A stretch of DNA of 64,000 nucleotides from Chrysemys picta bellii (lineage: Eukaryota; Chordata; Testudines; Emydidae): NCBI RefSeq assembly GCF_011386835.1, contig NC_088796.1, positions 65,423,468 through 65,487,467 on the forward strand, read 5' to 3'. The number at the start of each line of letters is the position of its first letter. Position 1 is the first letter of the stretch. Both the position numbers and the translations under genes were made by a program. Positions 10,331-22,165 of this stretch are shown in pieces. The notes beneath the pieces were generated by a model that had not been told where the DNA came from, made no database searches, and saw nothing but the letters and a program-made list of their open reading frames with translations.

Positions 10331-13300
10331 TGAGACCTATTGGAAGGAACTTCTAGAGGAGAATGGATCTTTGAAACACCTAACTCAAAGGTATTCTTAA
10401 TGATTCATCACCAGCCGGATGGACATTAATGGCTCATCAACGTCCAATCCACTATACCAGAGACCTTTCAGAGAAGGCCTGTATGCCATAGGGGCAGACC
10501 AACCCATGGAACAGCAAGGATCTTTCTAGCAGCTGGAAGAAGGTGTAATCTCAGCTCAGGTTACAAAGGCTGGTGCATGTCCATTTTCCTATGAAGAAGT
10601 GATGAATTTATTAATGAGTTTACACTGTCCAAAGGAACACTGAGCAGTGCAAGACAGTATATTTCTGGGGTGCAAGGCTGGGGACCTGGGGGAAATTGGC
10701 TGGAGCCTCTCTATTGATAATTCATGAGTGGCTGGGAGATCATCCATGTAACACGTTTGGGTATGTCCCTGGCTGTGGATGTCTGTGTAAGTACAATGCC
10801 TGTCTGAAGCTTATAGCTTGACATGCGCCTCATTGTGTGAGAGGCACTCTAGGTTGGTGGGTTTGGAGGGCCACAATACCGCTGTAGTTGTAGAACAAAA
10901 AAGGGGGTTAGTGGGTTACAGAGATGCTGTAGGTGGTACTGTACTGCTGCTGGAATAATACCATAGTTTTTAGATTAGACATACTGAGGTCCTGACTATT
11001 AGTAATGATAAAAGATCTCAGACACTTTTTGAAGTGTTGAACTGTTAACCTTGGTGTCCAGGTCAATTTTCCACTAAGATTACCTAAATTACCCCGTAGT
11101 TTCAACTGGATAGGTATTGTTCTTTACCTCCAGTCCTAACCTCTTTTTAATATTAGTTTTTAGCATTAAACTGCTGCTGCTTTTCAACCCGAGGTGGCTG
11201 TATTTCAGCAAAAGGTAAAGTGAGACCTAGAAATCATTTAACTTCCTCACAGTGGTTTTGTGAGACTTAATTAATACTTGTCAAGCACGCTAAGATCTTC
11301 AGGTGACTGACACCACAAGGGCAAAGTATTGGTTATATTACTAATTATGATGATTATTATATGTTCCCGAACACTAAAGTTTATTCTGGTGTCACTACAG
11401 TGTTTGGGGATGTTACTTTAGAAAACTGCAGTATTCTATATAAGGTAACCCTTCCTGATAAGGCTTAACAATTCTGTTTCTTTTTGGTGCACTTTGTGTT
11501 GCTGTGACTAATGTCAGGTGTACAGTATGCTATTTTCTTTTAGGGCCTGCTACTCAGAGGATAAAATCATTTGACCTACTTTGTTTCTGTATCAGACAGC
11601 AGTTGAACAGACATATAGGCCAATCTCTGCTGAGGTAAACTGCTAGGTCCATAGATTTTAGTGGAGAAGTGCCAATTTAAAATAGCTTAAATTTTGCCCA
11701 TAATGGTGGCATTTGAACTTTAGATGAGCAATTCAGCAGCTCTCTCCAGCTCTCCTTCTCCATCCATTTTGATGGAAAACTATCATTCCCAGTTTGCGTG
11801 AAAGCACTTAAGGATAATAATCAAGCTTCAATGTGCCAGGTCAGTTTTTGTTTAAATATTTTGTTTTTCTAGCTGAATTTCTCCTATCTTTTTCAACTGA
11901 TGTTGAGTGAGTGTTTCTTTGTGAAGGTCAGAAATTGGTCTGTAGTGCAGCTTTTTTATGGATAGGACAAGTATGGATAGTGTGCCCAGTCCTATTCTGT
12001 CCCACTCTTGTTGTGTCATCTTATAGCATTCTCCACAATGACTTCTAGTTCTTCCAGTGGGGATTTATGGTTCCACTTCATCCCCAGCAAAAGCCAGAAG
12101 TTTCATAGTAGAGTCTGGCCCTAGGTAATTTTGGCTCTTGGTTGTAAAGAAAAGAATTGGCCTACAAAAAAAAAAATTGAGTCTTCTGACAGACTAATTT
12201 TTATTCTATATGCTACATAGTCACAAGAACTGGAAGATAGCAATAGACAGCAACTCACAAACGTTGAAAAAAATACTGTATATATAAAAAGTTGGAGCCA
12301 GAATATCTGTTCCTTTGTAGTAGCAGAGAGGAGAAGAACTTGGTCCAGGATCATGGTAGGGGTGAGCAGTGGGTGCTGCCATCCTCCTTACATTCCTTTG
12401 GAAGCCTCTTCTCAGCCATATTGTGTACATGTGGCTCTGTAAATTTAGGTATGGAGCTAGGAAACAGCAGCTCTTAACAATATCCTTGTGCCTGACTTCA
12501 ATACTCCCAGTCTTCTCTGAGCTCTTGAGGTACATTTCCCCCTCCCCCCCACCCGCCTCCCTGAGAATTAAAGAAGGGGCACTCTCTGTACTCTTCTGAG
12601 CACAAGGACTGCCCTTGTGTCTGGCAGTTATACAATCAGCCACAAAGAATCCTTTTTTCTCTCCTCCCCACAGTGCACCTGCAAAGGAGATGTAGAATCT
12701 GACTGTGAATGAAGGCACTGAAACACAGGCTTTCTCATGGTGTAAACAGGGCAAGATTAAAGCAGTTTTTACTCCACTTTGATAAAATACAACTATTTAT
12801 TTCAATAGAATAAATATTTTTAGATAAATTTTACTGTAGAATTGCAGGCAGAAAAATATAATGGCTCATGAGAAAAAAATCCAGCTCCAACAGAGGGACC
12901 CAAAATATACCACAAATTACATTTTCAAAATTATAGTTCTCCAGCTAGATATTGCCTTTAAAATGTATTCATATAGAGTAATGGGTCAGCAAAAGCCTAC
13001 TATTGTTATATACATTGTATGGATTATACTGCCACATTTATTCACTGTGAGGGATTGATTTCTCAAGGCAAGTACTGTATATCTGTCATTTTAAAATTGA
13101 GTAACTTGAACAGTTCTGGTGAAAAATACACAAGATGCTTCCATATCTGAACTGGGACTGTTTAGGAAATGGCATTAAGTCTTTAAGTAAAATCCAGGGA
13201 CGCAAAATACTCATTTAGAATTTATTTACTATGAAACATTTATCATTTCTTAGCTATTTTATATTGGACACTCTGATTTTATAAAAACGGGAAAGAAGCT

Positions 13301-15027
13301 CTCACCTTTAACTCTGTTAGGTAGTTAGTCTAGTGTAGCAATTCAAAAAGATTTAAGCAAAGACATTTTGTGCTTTCTTGAAAGCAGAAGTAAGATCAAT
13401 ATTTTCATCTCTGTATCAGTTTAATATGCAACTGACTATGCAAGAATTACAGCAGAAGAATAACCACAGACACTTTAATAGTCTCAGAAGTAGGTGTCAC
13501 TGAGAAAAAGATTGTCTGCAACATATTTTCCTTTCTGATTAGTGCTAGATAAGACACATTACAATTTATGTTTAAATAGACTAACCTTGGACTTACAGAA
13601 TTTATCAGATTCCTGCATTTCATTCTGCTTTTTCTAAAGTATTTTTTCCCTAGCTGTTGTCAAGTTAAATAGCTTGGCCTTTCATCCATGTGAGGGATGG
13701 CCTGTCTTTTAATACAATGACACCTTCCAGGATTTCTTCAGAAATAAAAATATAAATGACAATATATGACTATGACACACACTTCTGATTTATTTCCAGT
13801 AACAACCCAAATAAGTCTATTTCCCACCTTTTCCTTTGACACCAACAGCCATTGAACTTAAAATCATTTCTCTGATGGACAGAGATATTTGATATTGACT
13901 TCAGACTTTTCTGGAGAATAGAACGGATGATGAAAAATAAAGAGGAGCTTATAAAGAATATGATGCTTTGAAATCTTGAACTCCATTTTAAAGGATCTTT
14001 AACTTAAATCCACTTCTAAGTGATACTTACTAAGTAGTTTCACATCTAGTTTTGTACTAGAAAGATAACTTTGCTCCTTACAAAGGATTTATCAATTATA
14101 TCTTTCAAATATGTCAAGCAGATGAGAGTTTAGTCTCATAAAACAGTTCTAAGACCTTTCAGGTCTTGGTAGAAATTGATTCTGCACTTTGGAGATATTA
14201 TATCTTGTGAAATGTTGGGATTCTTTCATCTGATAAGCAGTTCTCAGTCAAATCATTTTTGAAACACTGCATTTGATTTGTATAGGCTAAGGAAAAATGC
14301 TTATTTTAATCCCCATTTTTTATATATTTGTAGTAACCTAACTTGTTTTAAGTCCTGTCTTCAATTCAATAATAATTTAAGTAAACAATAAATAACAAAA
14401 TTCAATCTCTAAAAGCAGGCTTCCTTCTGCAGCTCCTAACTGGCAATTTACTGCACATTTCAATAGTGCATGATTTTTCACAAATTTCATTAGTAAACCA
14501 TTGATTGCTCATTTTTCAGCTCTCAAAACAATTTAGCATAGTCTCTTTCATGCAGAGAATAACATATTCATATTATTTGATTTTTGATGAAACCAAATGA
14601 CCCTTTAAATTTGCAATAGGGTTCTTTAATTTTGCATGAGTTTCTTTACTGCTGTTCATTTAATTTTCTGTTTCCATTAACCATCTGCAAGCATTCGACT
14701 CTATGACAATTATTCAGCTGTGCTACATCATGACTGACATATTTTATAAACGTTTAAAAGAAAAAGAGAGCAAGAAAAGGAGAAAAAAAATCAACCAAAC
14801 AAAAAAGTCATGGTTCAGAATCATGTATTTTCCATACAGCTGAGACGTCTGAATAGTAATTATTGGTCCAATTGTAAATCTAGCCTAATTGCATTTTGTC
14901 TTCCTTTCTGATAAGCACTTCATGATGATGATGATTACTCCAGCTAAAAGATGCTTGCTCCATGAATGTTTTCCCACACTGATGGCCAGGGGGCTCTGCA
15001 GATAAAAGACTATTCAAGCAAGATTCA
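10331..15027. other. Long stretch without recognisable genes or repeats
   Basis: Low in known repeats. The longest open frame is 177 codons on the minus strand (12221-12754), lacking any motif I know and with low-complexity composition, so I do not call it. There are an A-run at about 12165-12177, C-runs at about 12538-12552 and ATGATGATGATGATT at about 14922-14936. The part from 14370 to 14760 is AT-rich, free of recognisable repeats and dense in ATTA-type words; it may be unique sequence. No exon with clear splice signals was found. Confidence 0.4.
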
Positions 15028-15210
15028 GAGACAAGGTGGGTGAGATAATATCTGTTATTGGACCAACTTCTGTTGGTGGACGGGTCAAGCTTTCAAGCTT
15101 CACAGAGGTCTTCTTCACATCTGGAAAAGATAACCAGAGTGCATAACACTGCAAACAGGCAAAACTGTTCATTCCTGCCTCTGCTAGTTCAGCCACAATT
15201 TTTCAAGTGA
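15028..15210 (-). mobile_element. Penelope-like element tail, type C
   Basis: The reverse complement ends '...accaacagaagttggtcc', 'aataacagatattatctcac', 'ccaccttgtctctg', the same tail as the plus-strand copy at 60095-60412. Upstream of this it has 'gaagaagacctctgtgaagc' then 'ttgaaagcttg', the type C hammerhead-like motif, with the expected first C of CTGAAGA changed to G. Non-coding and 5'-truncated; the far boundary is approximate. Confidence 0.7.
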
Positions 15211-16098
15211 GAAAGAATCCCAGTTTAGTTGCCTTTCATGTCCCTGCCTCCCTGCCACATGATGGTAGGGGGTGGGGGAAATTGGGCTACTGTTCATTAG
15301 AAAGCACTTTAATTAACCAATATAACTGAAAAGCCATGTGAGGGTAATCAGTGCTGATTAACTAGGCCACTTCTCTGCACAAATTAAGAAAGCTGGGTTT
15401 TTTTGCCTACTTTTTAAAGACCTCAATTCTAAAGATTGATTTACCTTTTGTCCTATGAGCATATTTAGCCATGATAATTTATATTTAGTTTTTGCCTTTT
15501 TGCTGTTGGGGTTTGATGGGGAAAAATATTCAGAGTAACTTTTAAATAACAGCACCACGTAAGACAGTTAACACGTTTGCATAAATCTCTATATTTTATG
15601 GCATGCCAATTAAACTAGATGTCTGTTACAAACTCAAATCTACAAGTGGAACCAAAAGACTGTAGAATTTGAAGGCTCTTATGCCTATGTCACATCAGTC
15701 TGGGTTTTAAAAGCTCAATGAAGGCTTTGACAGAAGCACAAAAATAATGCTGTCTTAAATGACATACATTAGTAGACTTTCTAAGAAATACTGGGTAATT
15801 AAGAGAAGGCATTTTTAAAATAAAAGACAAACACTTTAGATATGTCCCGATAGATCCATGTTTTGGTATTGGCAAGGAATGAGTGTGGGTAAAGAGTCAA
15901 TCCCCTGAAACAAAACAACACATGCCAAAGCTACCACATGAATATATGGAAACACACCCTAGAGATAAAGAACAAATTTGGGGACTGAATATTTTTTCTT
16001 GGGAACTCAAAGTTCCTGGTTGAAGTCACTGAGAGTTTTGGGTGCATAAGTAATTGGGGATCAAGCTCCTAAGCAATAAATCATTCAAATGGGAGTAA
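15211..16098. other. Unclassified AT-rich DNA
   Basis: No gene or repeat identified. Short ORFs (15358-15558 and 15690-15875, minus) have no domains. Confidence 0.4.
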
Positions 16099-16106
16099 CT
16101 CATAAC

Positions 16107-16283
16107 CAGGACCACCGAGAGCGGGTTCGGGCCCCGGTGAAAAAAAATTTTCGGGCCCCCCAGCAAGGGCGGACCAGCTAAACAGAGCTGATGAGTGGTG
16201 GGGGAAGCTGGGCCCCAGGCCCCCTTCCGGACCGCCGGGCCCCTGTAATTTGTACCAGCTTCCCCCCACTCTTGTCGGCCCTG
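16107..16283. mobile_element. 177-bp hAT-type MITE with perfect 8-bp TSD
   Basis: Bounded by CAGGACCACCGAGAGCGGG on the left and, in inverse, CAGGGCCGACAAGAGTGGG on the right (14 of 19). Flanks are identical: CTCATAAC at 16099-16106 and 16284-16291, an exact 8-bp TSD as hAT transposases make. The interior is very GC-rich and keeps several CG dinucleotides, unlike the surrounding AT-rich DNA, so insertion was comparatively recent. It encodes nothing; the 99-codon minus ORF across it is a compositional artefact. Confidence 0.9.
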
Positions 16284-16291
16284 CTCATAAC

Positions 16292-19200
16292 AATAACAAC
16301 AAAAAGCATACAACAGATTAAACATTTGCTTTGTTCTTTCATGTTTTTTAGTTTTATCACACTCTGGAAGAACAATTAAGAATTTGGTGGGGATTTGGGC
16401 AAAAACTGATAGTAGTGGGCAAAGTGGATTGAATAAAATAAGAACAAGCCTGAATCATCACCCAAAATGAACATTTCTGAGGCCCCAGAATGTTCAGCAC
16501 TGACATTTCTGCCTTCCTCTAGACTTTCTAGTCCCAGCTGGAACTTGAAATAGCATTGCTATAACACTGGGAGAAGGGAAATATTCCTCCTGCTCAGGGC
16601 GAGCAGGGGGAAGATAATGAGGCAGTTCGGGGGACAGTTGAGAGGAGTGAGTCACTGAAGTAGAGTGTCTGTAACCACTGTGAGGAGCATGGTGTTGAAA
16701 GTACTTGGGGAATGCTTTTTTAGGACCCACCAGCCATTGGAGTTCTCAGAGACTTAGCACTTGAAGCACCTACATCTCTTGTTACAGACATGGTAACCTT
16801 GGTGGCAAGTTACTTATCAAGGATTATTTCTAGACAAGAGCTGGTTCCACTCTACTCCGGAGCTCCCCCAAGAGACTAACATCATACATACAAAACTCCA
16901 TGTTTTTGACAGCATTTTATTGAGACTTCAGCTTGAATCCCAAACCAAACACACCTACCATGCAATTCAAACTGTTATCATTCGCATTGGGCCTGCTCCT
17001 TCTGAAGTCAATGGCAAAATTCCCATTAAGCTCAAAAGGAGCAGGAATTGGTGAAAACTAAAAATAAGCCTGATTCAGACACAGGAAGGCAATGGATTTG
17101 TGGCTTTTTATACCAAACCAAGATTCAAGAACCACAGCAAATCCTTTGCTGAAGTTCGGCTTAGGTTTCCATTCCACAGCTCCTGCTTGGTGTGGGGTTT
17201 CTTTAGTAAAAGGTGCTTAGAGCTCCATTCATGACCCATTCCCTAAGTAAATATCATTTGCCTCTTTTTAAAAAAACACAATTGCTTCCATTTTAGCAAT
17301 GGTGTTTTGCTACCTTAAAATTTGTTAATTGAAATTTTATTTATTTGATTTTTGTTATGATTATTTAGCTTGAAAATTGCAATAGAAACTCTTCATCCAG
17401 TCGGAACAGGAAACAGTGCAATTCCATATCATATTTCAAAATCTCTCTAATGTCATTGGTTTTATTCTCCCTAGTGGGAGAAGTATGATAGTTTCAGTCC
17501 CCTTCAGTGTACATCCTCTGCATATTATGAATCTGGTATGTACTCTCAGACCTAAGGTTGAAAGTCAGCTAAGCACTATATTCCATGTGCTATGAATTAA
17601 TAATACATTCCTTGCAGACAGAAGTTAAAGTCTTCAGCTGTCTCCTAGGCAATGCTTCCATTTAGTTGATGTCCATTTACTTATATATAAAGGTGTTTCC
17701 AGGGATCAATAGGGTATCCTGTCAGGATTCTGTGCAAGGAATAGCTCTCAGTTTTTCTTAATTACCTGATTATGTCATATTCTTTACCTGAAAGGTTAAT
17801 CAACATAAAAAATTACAACTTTGATTACCTCACTATGCTCTGTGCTATCTGCTCCTTTTTAAAGACATTATAAAATGTAAAAATAGCAGCAAGACTAACA
17901 CTTTCCACTTGTAAATTACTTATCTGCACTTTTTCTTTTCCTTTTTAACTACCATTTTTAAAGGGTCTGGAATTTTGGATGCCTCGGGGGAGTTGTAATA
18001 TAACAGAAAGCTAGTAACTAGTTCAAAGGTTCTAAAGTGCTGATAATTGGTCAAACCTTGCCAAAGGGCCCAATCCTGAATCCACTTGGCTCACACTGTA
18101 CTGTCATTGGCCTCAACATGGAATCTGTGCACATGGAGTACTGCAGATGGAGCTCTATGCCGATTTTTATTTAGCAAATTTTAAACAACACATTTACCCA
18201 AAAAATCTCCAAGTGGGGAAAGTTTAAACAATAATAAATAATGCATTACCAATATCAAGTTAGCCTACTGTTATTAGTTTATATTCAGCATCTCAGGTGT
18301 GCATAGTGCTTTATAGAAATACAAGAAGACAAGGACCCTGTGCCTCAGGATTTTTCATCCAAAGCATAAGCCTGCAAAATGTTGAGCATGTTCAATTCCC
18401 TGTGACTCCATCACCATACAGGATTAGGTCTTAAATTAAACATAACACAGTGAGTAATGGCCGACAAGAGCCAGGTTCAAAAAAGGGAAGGGTGAGGACT
18501 ACAATAAAGCTTTTATGATTTCTTTTCTTGCATATATGTTTTGTTTAATTTTGTTTTTAAGATGCTCCAGCATGAGAGCAGAAGTAAATGATAACCTTCC
18601 AAGGGTGGACACATGAAAGAAACTCAAGTTCTTCATAATAATCTACAAAAATCAAGTGTCATCACCGCAACAGGCAGCCACGGACCACTGGCCTGAGTAC
18701 TGTTCAAACGGACACCGTTTTCTCTGCAATAGCTGGCATCGCTTAGAAGTTTCATGCTTTTGGAAAGTGGGGTTTGGGTTAGATTACACACCGAGGGAGC
18801 AATCCTGGCCCTATTGAAAACTATGGGGGCTTTGCCATTGACTTTAATGAAGCCTGGATTCTTTAATCTCGAGCCTAGCAGTCGGGGGCCCAGTCTAACT
18901 GTTTTGCAGGTGGCCCCAGATATGCTTGCACTGACCCCAAAAACACTTGCATCACACTGTGTCATTATCCTCTTGCCTTATGATTTTTCACAGATATGCT
19001 AATGTTTTAAAATCAGCCTAATCATGAAAATGAATAAATCTGAATATCAGATCCTTAAACTGTGGATGTACATGAGAGCAGAATTCACCTTTGGATTCAG
19101 CTTTGGAAGGCTGAGGTACTGATTTCAGCATGACTCCCTTCTCTCGTTCCTCAGAATCTCAGCACCCTTCCTACAATCCTGACCTCAGCAGCCCCTACCT

Positions 19201-20354
19201 TTAGGAATTCTTCATCGCTGGACAAATCATATCTCTGTCTTCCTGCTCAAATTGCCTATGTCTTAAGAGCTTCCTATTAGATGCAAAATGAAAGTTGTTA
19301 CTCTGCACAAGTTACCTTGTAATAAGTGAAGTACTTACTGGATATGTATAAGTTTAAGGTGGGATAAAATATTTTGTAATCAATATATTTTATGTTATTT
19401 TCTAAGAGGATTTTGTATTAAGACTGTCTTTATAAATGATTTACCAAGGCAGTAAAAGAGCATGGAAATTGCTCACAAGGCATCTCAGCACATCTAAAAG
19501 CTTTGGAGGTTTTTTAAAAACTTGTAACAGCTAATTGCTTTGCATTAATATTTTCTAAAAGATGGCAGCTCTTCTTCAGGTGTTCTGTATTTGCATCCTA
19601 CTTATTGGATGACTCATTGTAAATTCTTTCATTTATTGATTGGGGCACATTTATTCCTGGGCACGTTTGAAGAGTGTGCAAACTACCCAAAGCAAAAGTA
19701 TATGTCTGTCGAAGCCATGCATGGATCAGCATGTTTCTGTGCACAATGTTTATTTTTACATGCAGATGTAAAAAATATAGTCCAGCATTTTTTATTTTTA
19801 TCACAGTTTTGATGTAACATACAACACAAAACACCAGTAAAACTACCAGGCTTTGTTTCACTTTAAATTTTCAGTTAAGTGAAGATAAGCCCTATAAAGG
19901 CTCTTCTCAAAGCAGGTCTTATGAACCATAAATGATTGTACTGGTGATCAACTCAATTGTATTGCTACAAATTGACAGCAATACAGACAGTTCAGGAGAT
20001 GCATATGCATATAATATTTTAAATAAAAATGTCAATGTCTTCTTGTAAACTAAAGAGTTAAAAATCAATATGAAGGATATGAAAGGCTCAAATGTGATTC
20101 AGAGGTTTAGTTCAGATATGAACCCAAATTTCTGAATATTTATCCAAACCTCTTGGACCTGAAAAATGAGGTTGGAAACTTGGGAGGAAAGACTTCCTAA
20201 CAAAATTCTCAGAACTCTATTTCTATTTGAGATGGAAATACCACCGATACAGCATTTCTCATAAGTATTTTCATACCTCTAATCGTTTCCCAGCAAGAAC
20301 TCTGAAATGCAGTGATACATTAAGGAACTCTGCCTGGATATGTGATTGAAGAGA
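16292..20354. other. Long stretch without recognisable genes
   Basis: Mostly unclassified and AT-rich. Only a weak SINE-tail match (about 18300-18365, listed) is seen. A 110-codon minus-strand ORF (18633-18965) overlaps an 82-codon plus-strand ORF (18754-19002); neither shows domains or codon bias I can defend. Confidence 0.4.
18300..18365 (-). repeat. Possible MIR/L2-like SINE tail fragment
   Basis: 'gcatagtgctttatagaaat' followed by 'agacaaggaccctgtgcctc' resembles the minus-strand form of the SINE tail (compare 29322-29450, 'gtgctgcacaaacacagaac' and 'agacagtcccttcctc'). Short and weak. Confidence 0.35.
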
Positions 20355-22165
20355 GGAACAGAATTAGGCCCCACAGTCGCAGAGTATCTCCCCGTCCAGT
20401 ATCATCCTCCTGGTAGAATAAATGGCCACCTTGGCCAGCACCAGGAGGAGGTTGATGAGAAGGTCTTGTAACTTCGTGAGGCCATGAATAGGGTGTGCAA
20501 AAAGCAGGAGGTGTGGGGAAAAGTGCAGCCAGAACCAGAGGAGAAAATTATGGAGGAGCCAGAAAAGGGCTCCAACCTGGTGCACTTAAGGTAGATGTAT
20601 ATCAGGGTCTCCCGCACATCACAGAAAGGGCCAGATGTCAGGGAGAGGGGTGAACCACACCAAATATATGCCCATGCTCATGGCCCTATGAAGGACCACC
20701 AACTAATATGCCTTGTGGGGACCAGAGTGGAATACAGGCTGGCCCACCCCCGGCATTCCTCATGCTCCACAGATGGTTAGAGGTCCTGCCACATGGTGTC
20801 AGGATGGGACATGAGGATGAGGAAATGAAAGGTGTGGAGCACGAGTGCATGCAGCTGGTTCTGAGATGTGGTTCAAAAATGAACTGGCTGCAATTTATGC
20901 AGCTGGCTCAGGTAATGAGGGAGAATGGGGAGACTTGTGGGGCAGGGACATGATAATGAGGTCCAGAGGGCCAGGACTGAGGGGCGGACAGGGAGCATTC
21001 TCCTGCAGGACCTGCTCAGGAAAAGCTCGAGAGGCAGGCAGTAACGCTTCCCTTACCTCCTGGAGTAGATGACAGGGGTTTAAGGCATGCAGCAACTATG
21101 GGATCTACCGGTCATTGTCCAGGAGGGATCTGATTCTGGTGACTCCTGCCAGAACCAATATCTGGCACACTGAGGGGGACTCTGCCACCTGCACACCATG
21201 CTGGGGGTTGTGAAGCAGGGTCTCCGCAAGAAGATCTGCCTCCTCAGTGACCACCACCAACTTGGTAACCGAAACCAGTCCTAACGTCGGGAGGAGGTCA
21301 TGGTAGAAGACCGGCAGCTCAGAGAGGTTTTGCAGAAGACCTCTCAGATGGAGATAAAAGAGCTGCTGGTTGTATTAAAGCCATCAGAGGAGGAGGAGGA
21401 GGAAGGTGTGCACCAACATGCTCCATGCTCTGCAGGGCCTGGACGTGGAAGACATGGACCTTACTGCAGAGGCAGAGGAGGCCCTGTCCTCCCTCCTTCA
21501 GGGTTAGACTCAAAACCCCTGCAGAAACCCAGTGCAGTCCTGGCCAAAAGAACTCCAGAGCTAACCATTGGAGATGGGCCAGGATACCCGGGGCTGGGCT
21601 CAGGGTGTTGAGCTGGTGCAAAATCATGGACAGGACTAGCTGGTTGCACACCAGCACCTTCCCCCACAGGTAAAGGCACTGGAGCATTCCTGTCCATCTC
21701 CGCAGCCACTCAGCCACTCTACCCTCCAAATCATACCAGTTGTCCAGTGGGGAGGAATGGCTGGTGAAAAGATAAATGCCCAGATAGATCAGCGGACCCA
21801 TGCTCCATTGAATGGCCTGAAGCCGGGGTGGGAGGGAGCTCACTGCCACCCATCCCTGACGATCAGGCCAGAGCTCTTGACCAAGTTGACCCGAATGGAG
21901 GAGGCTGCTGAGTAGATAGTTTGGCAGACCTCCACCCATGCCAGGTCACCAGGGTCCTGAACCACAAGGAGCACATCATTGGCATATGCTGACAGGACCA
22001 CCTGCAACTCTGGCTCATGGAGCAATAACCCTATCAACCTTCTGTGGTGGAGATGAGGAAGGGCTCGATGGCCAGAGTGTGCAGCTGGCCTGACAGTGGA
22101 CAGCCTGGATGCATCCCTCGCCCAAATCTGACGCGTTCAGTCAGGGTCCAGTTGAGATCAGGTGC
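20355..22165 (-). pseudogene. Tx1-like (L1 superfamily) LINE, C-terminal part of ORF2, decayed
   Basis: On the minus strand, in coding order: LNWTLTERVRFGRGMHPGCP and LSGQLHTLAIEPFL (about 22155-22050), the RT region before the active site; then LSAYANDVLLVVQDP (about 21990-21950), the place of the catalytic YADD box, here YAND; then YLGIYLF, NWYDLEGRVAEWLRRWTGML and LVCNQLVLSMILHQLNTL (about 21790-21620); LEFFWPGLHWVSAGVLSL (about 21560-21500); and the C-terminal domain, including LLQEVREALLPASRAFPEQV (about 21070-21010), ending NLLLVLAKVAIYSTRR near 20400. The order and spacing match Tx1-group LINE ORF2, which combines endonuclease and RT. The endonuclease and N-terminal RT are missing, stops and frame shifts are many, and the first catalytic Asp is Asn, so it is inactive. 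Host DNA is AT-rich, whereas this block is GC-rich, as expected of an inserted element. Confidence 0.82.

Noticed and set aside
12221..12754. 177-codon minus-strand open frame
   Set aside because: No domain, no repeat-family match, mixed low-complexity composition, and a partly overlapping frame on the other strand. Its length alone is not enough in 64 kb.
21319..21939. A 206-codon minus-strand host gene
   Set aside because: Its motifs (EGRVAEWLRRW, LVCNQLVLSM, HWVSAGVLSL) are those of Tx1-group LINE ORF2.
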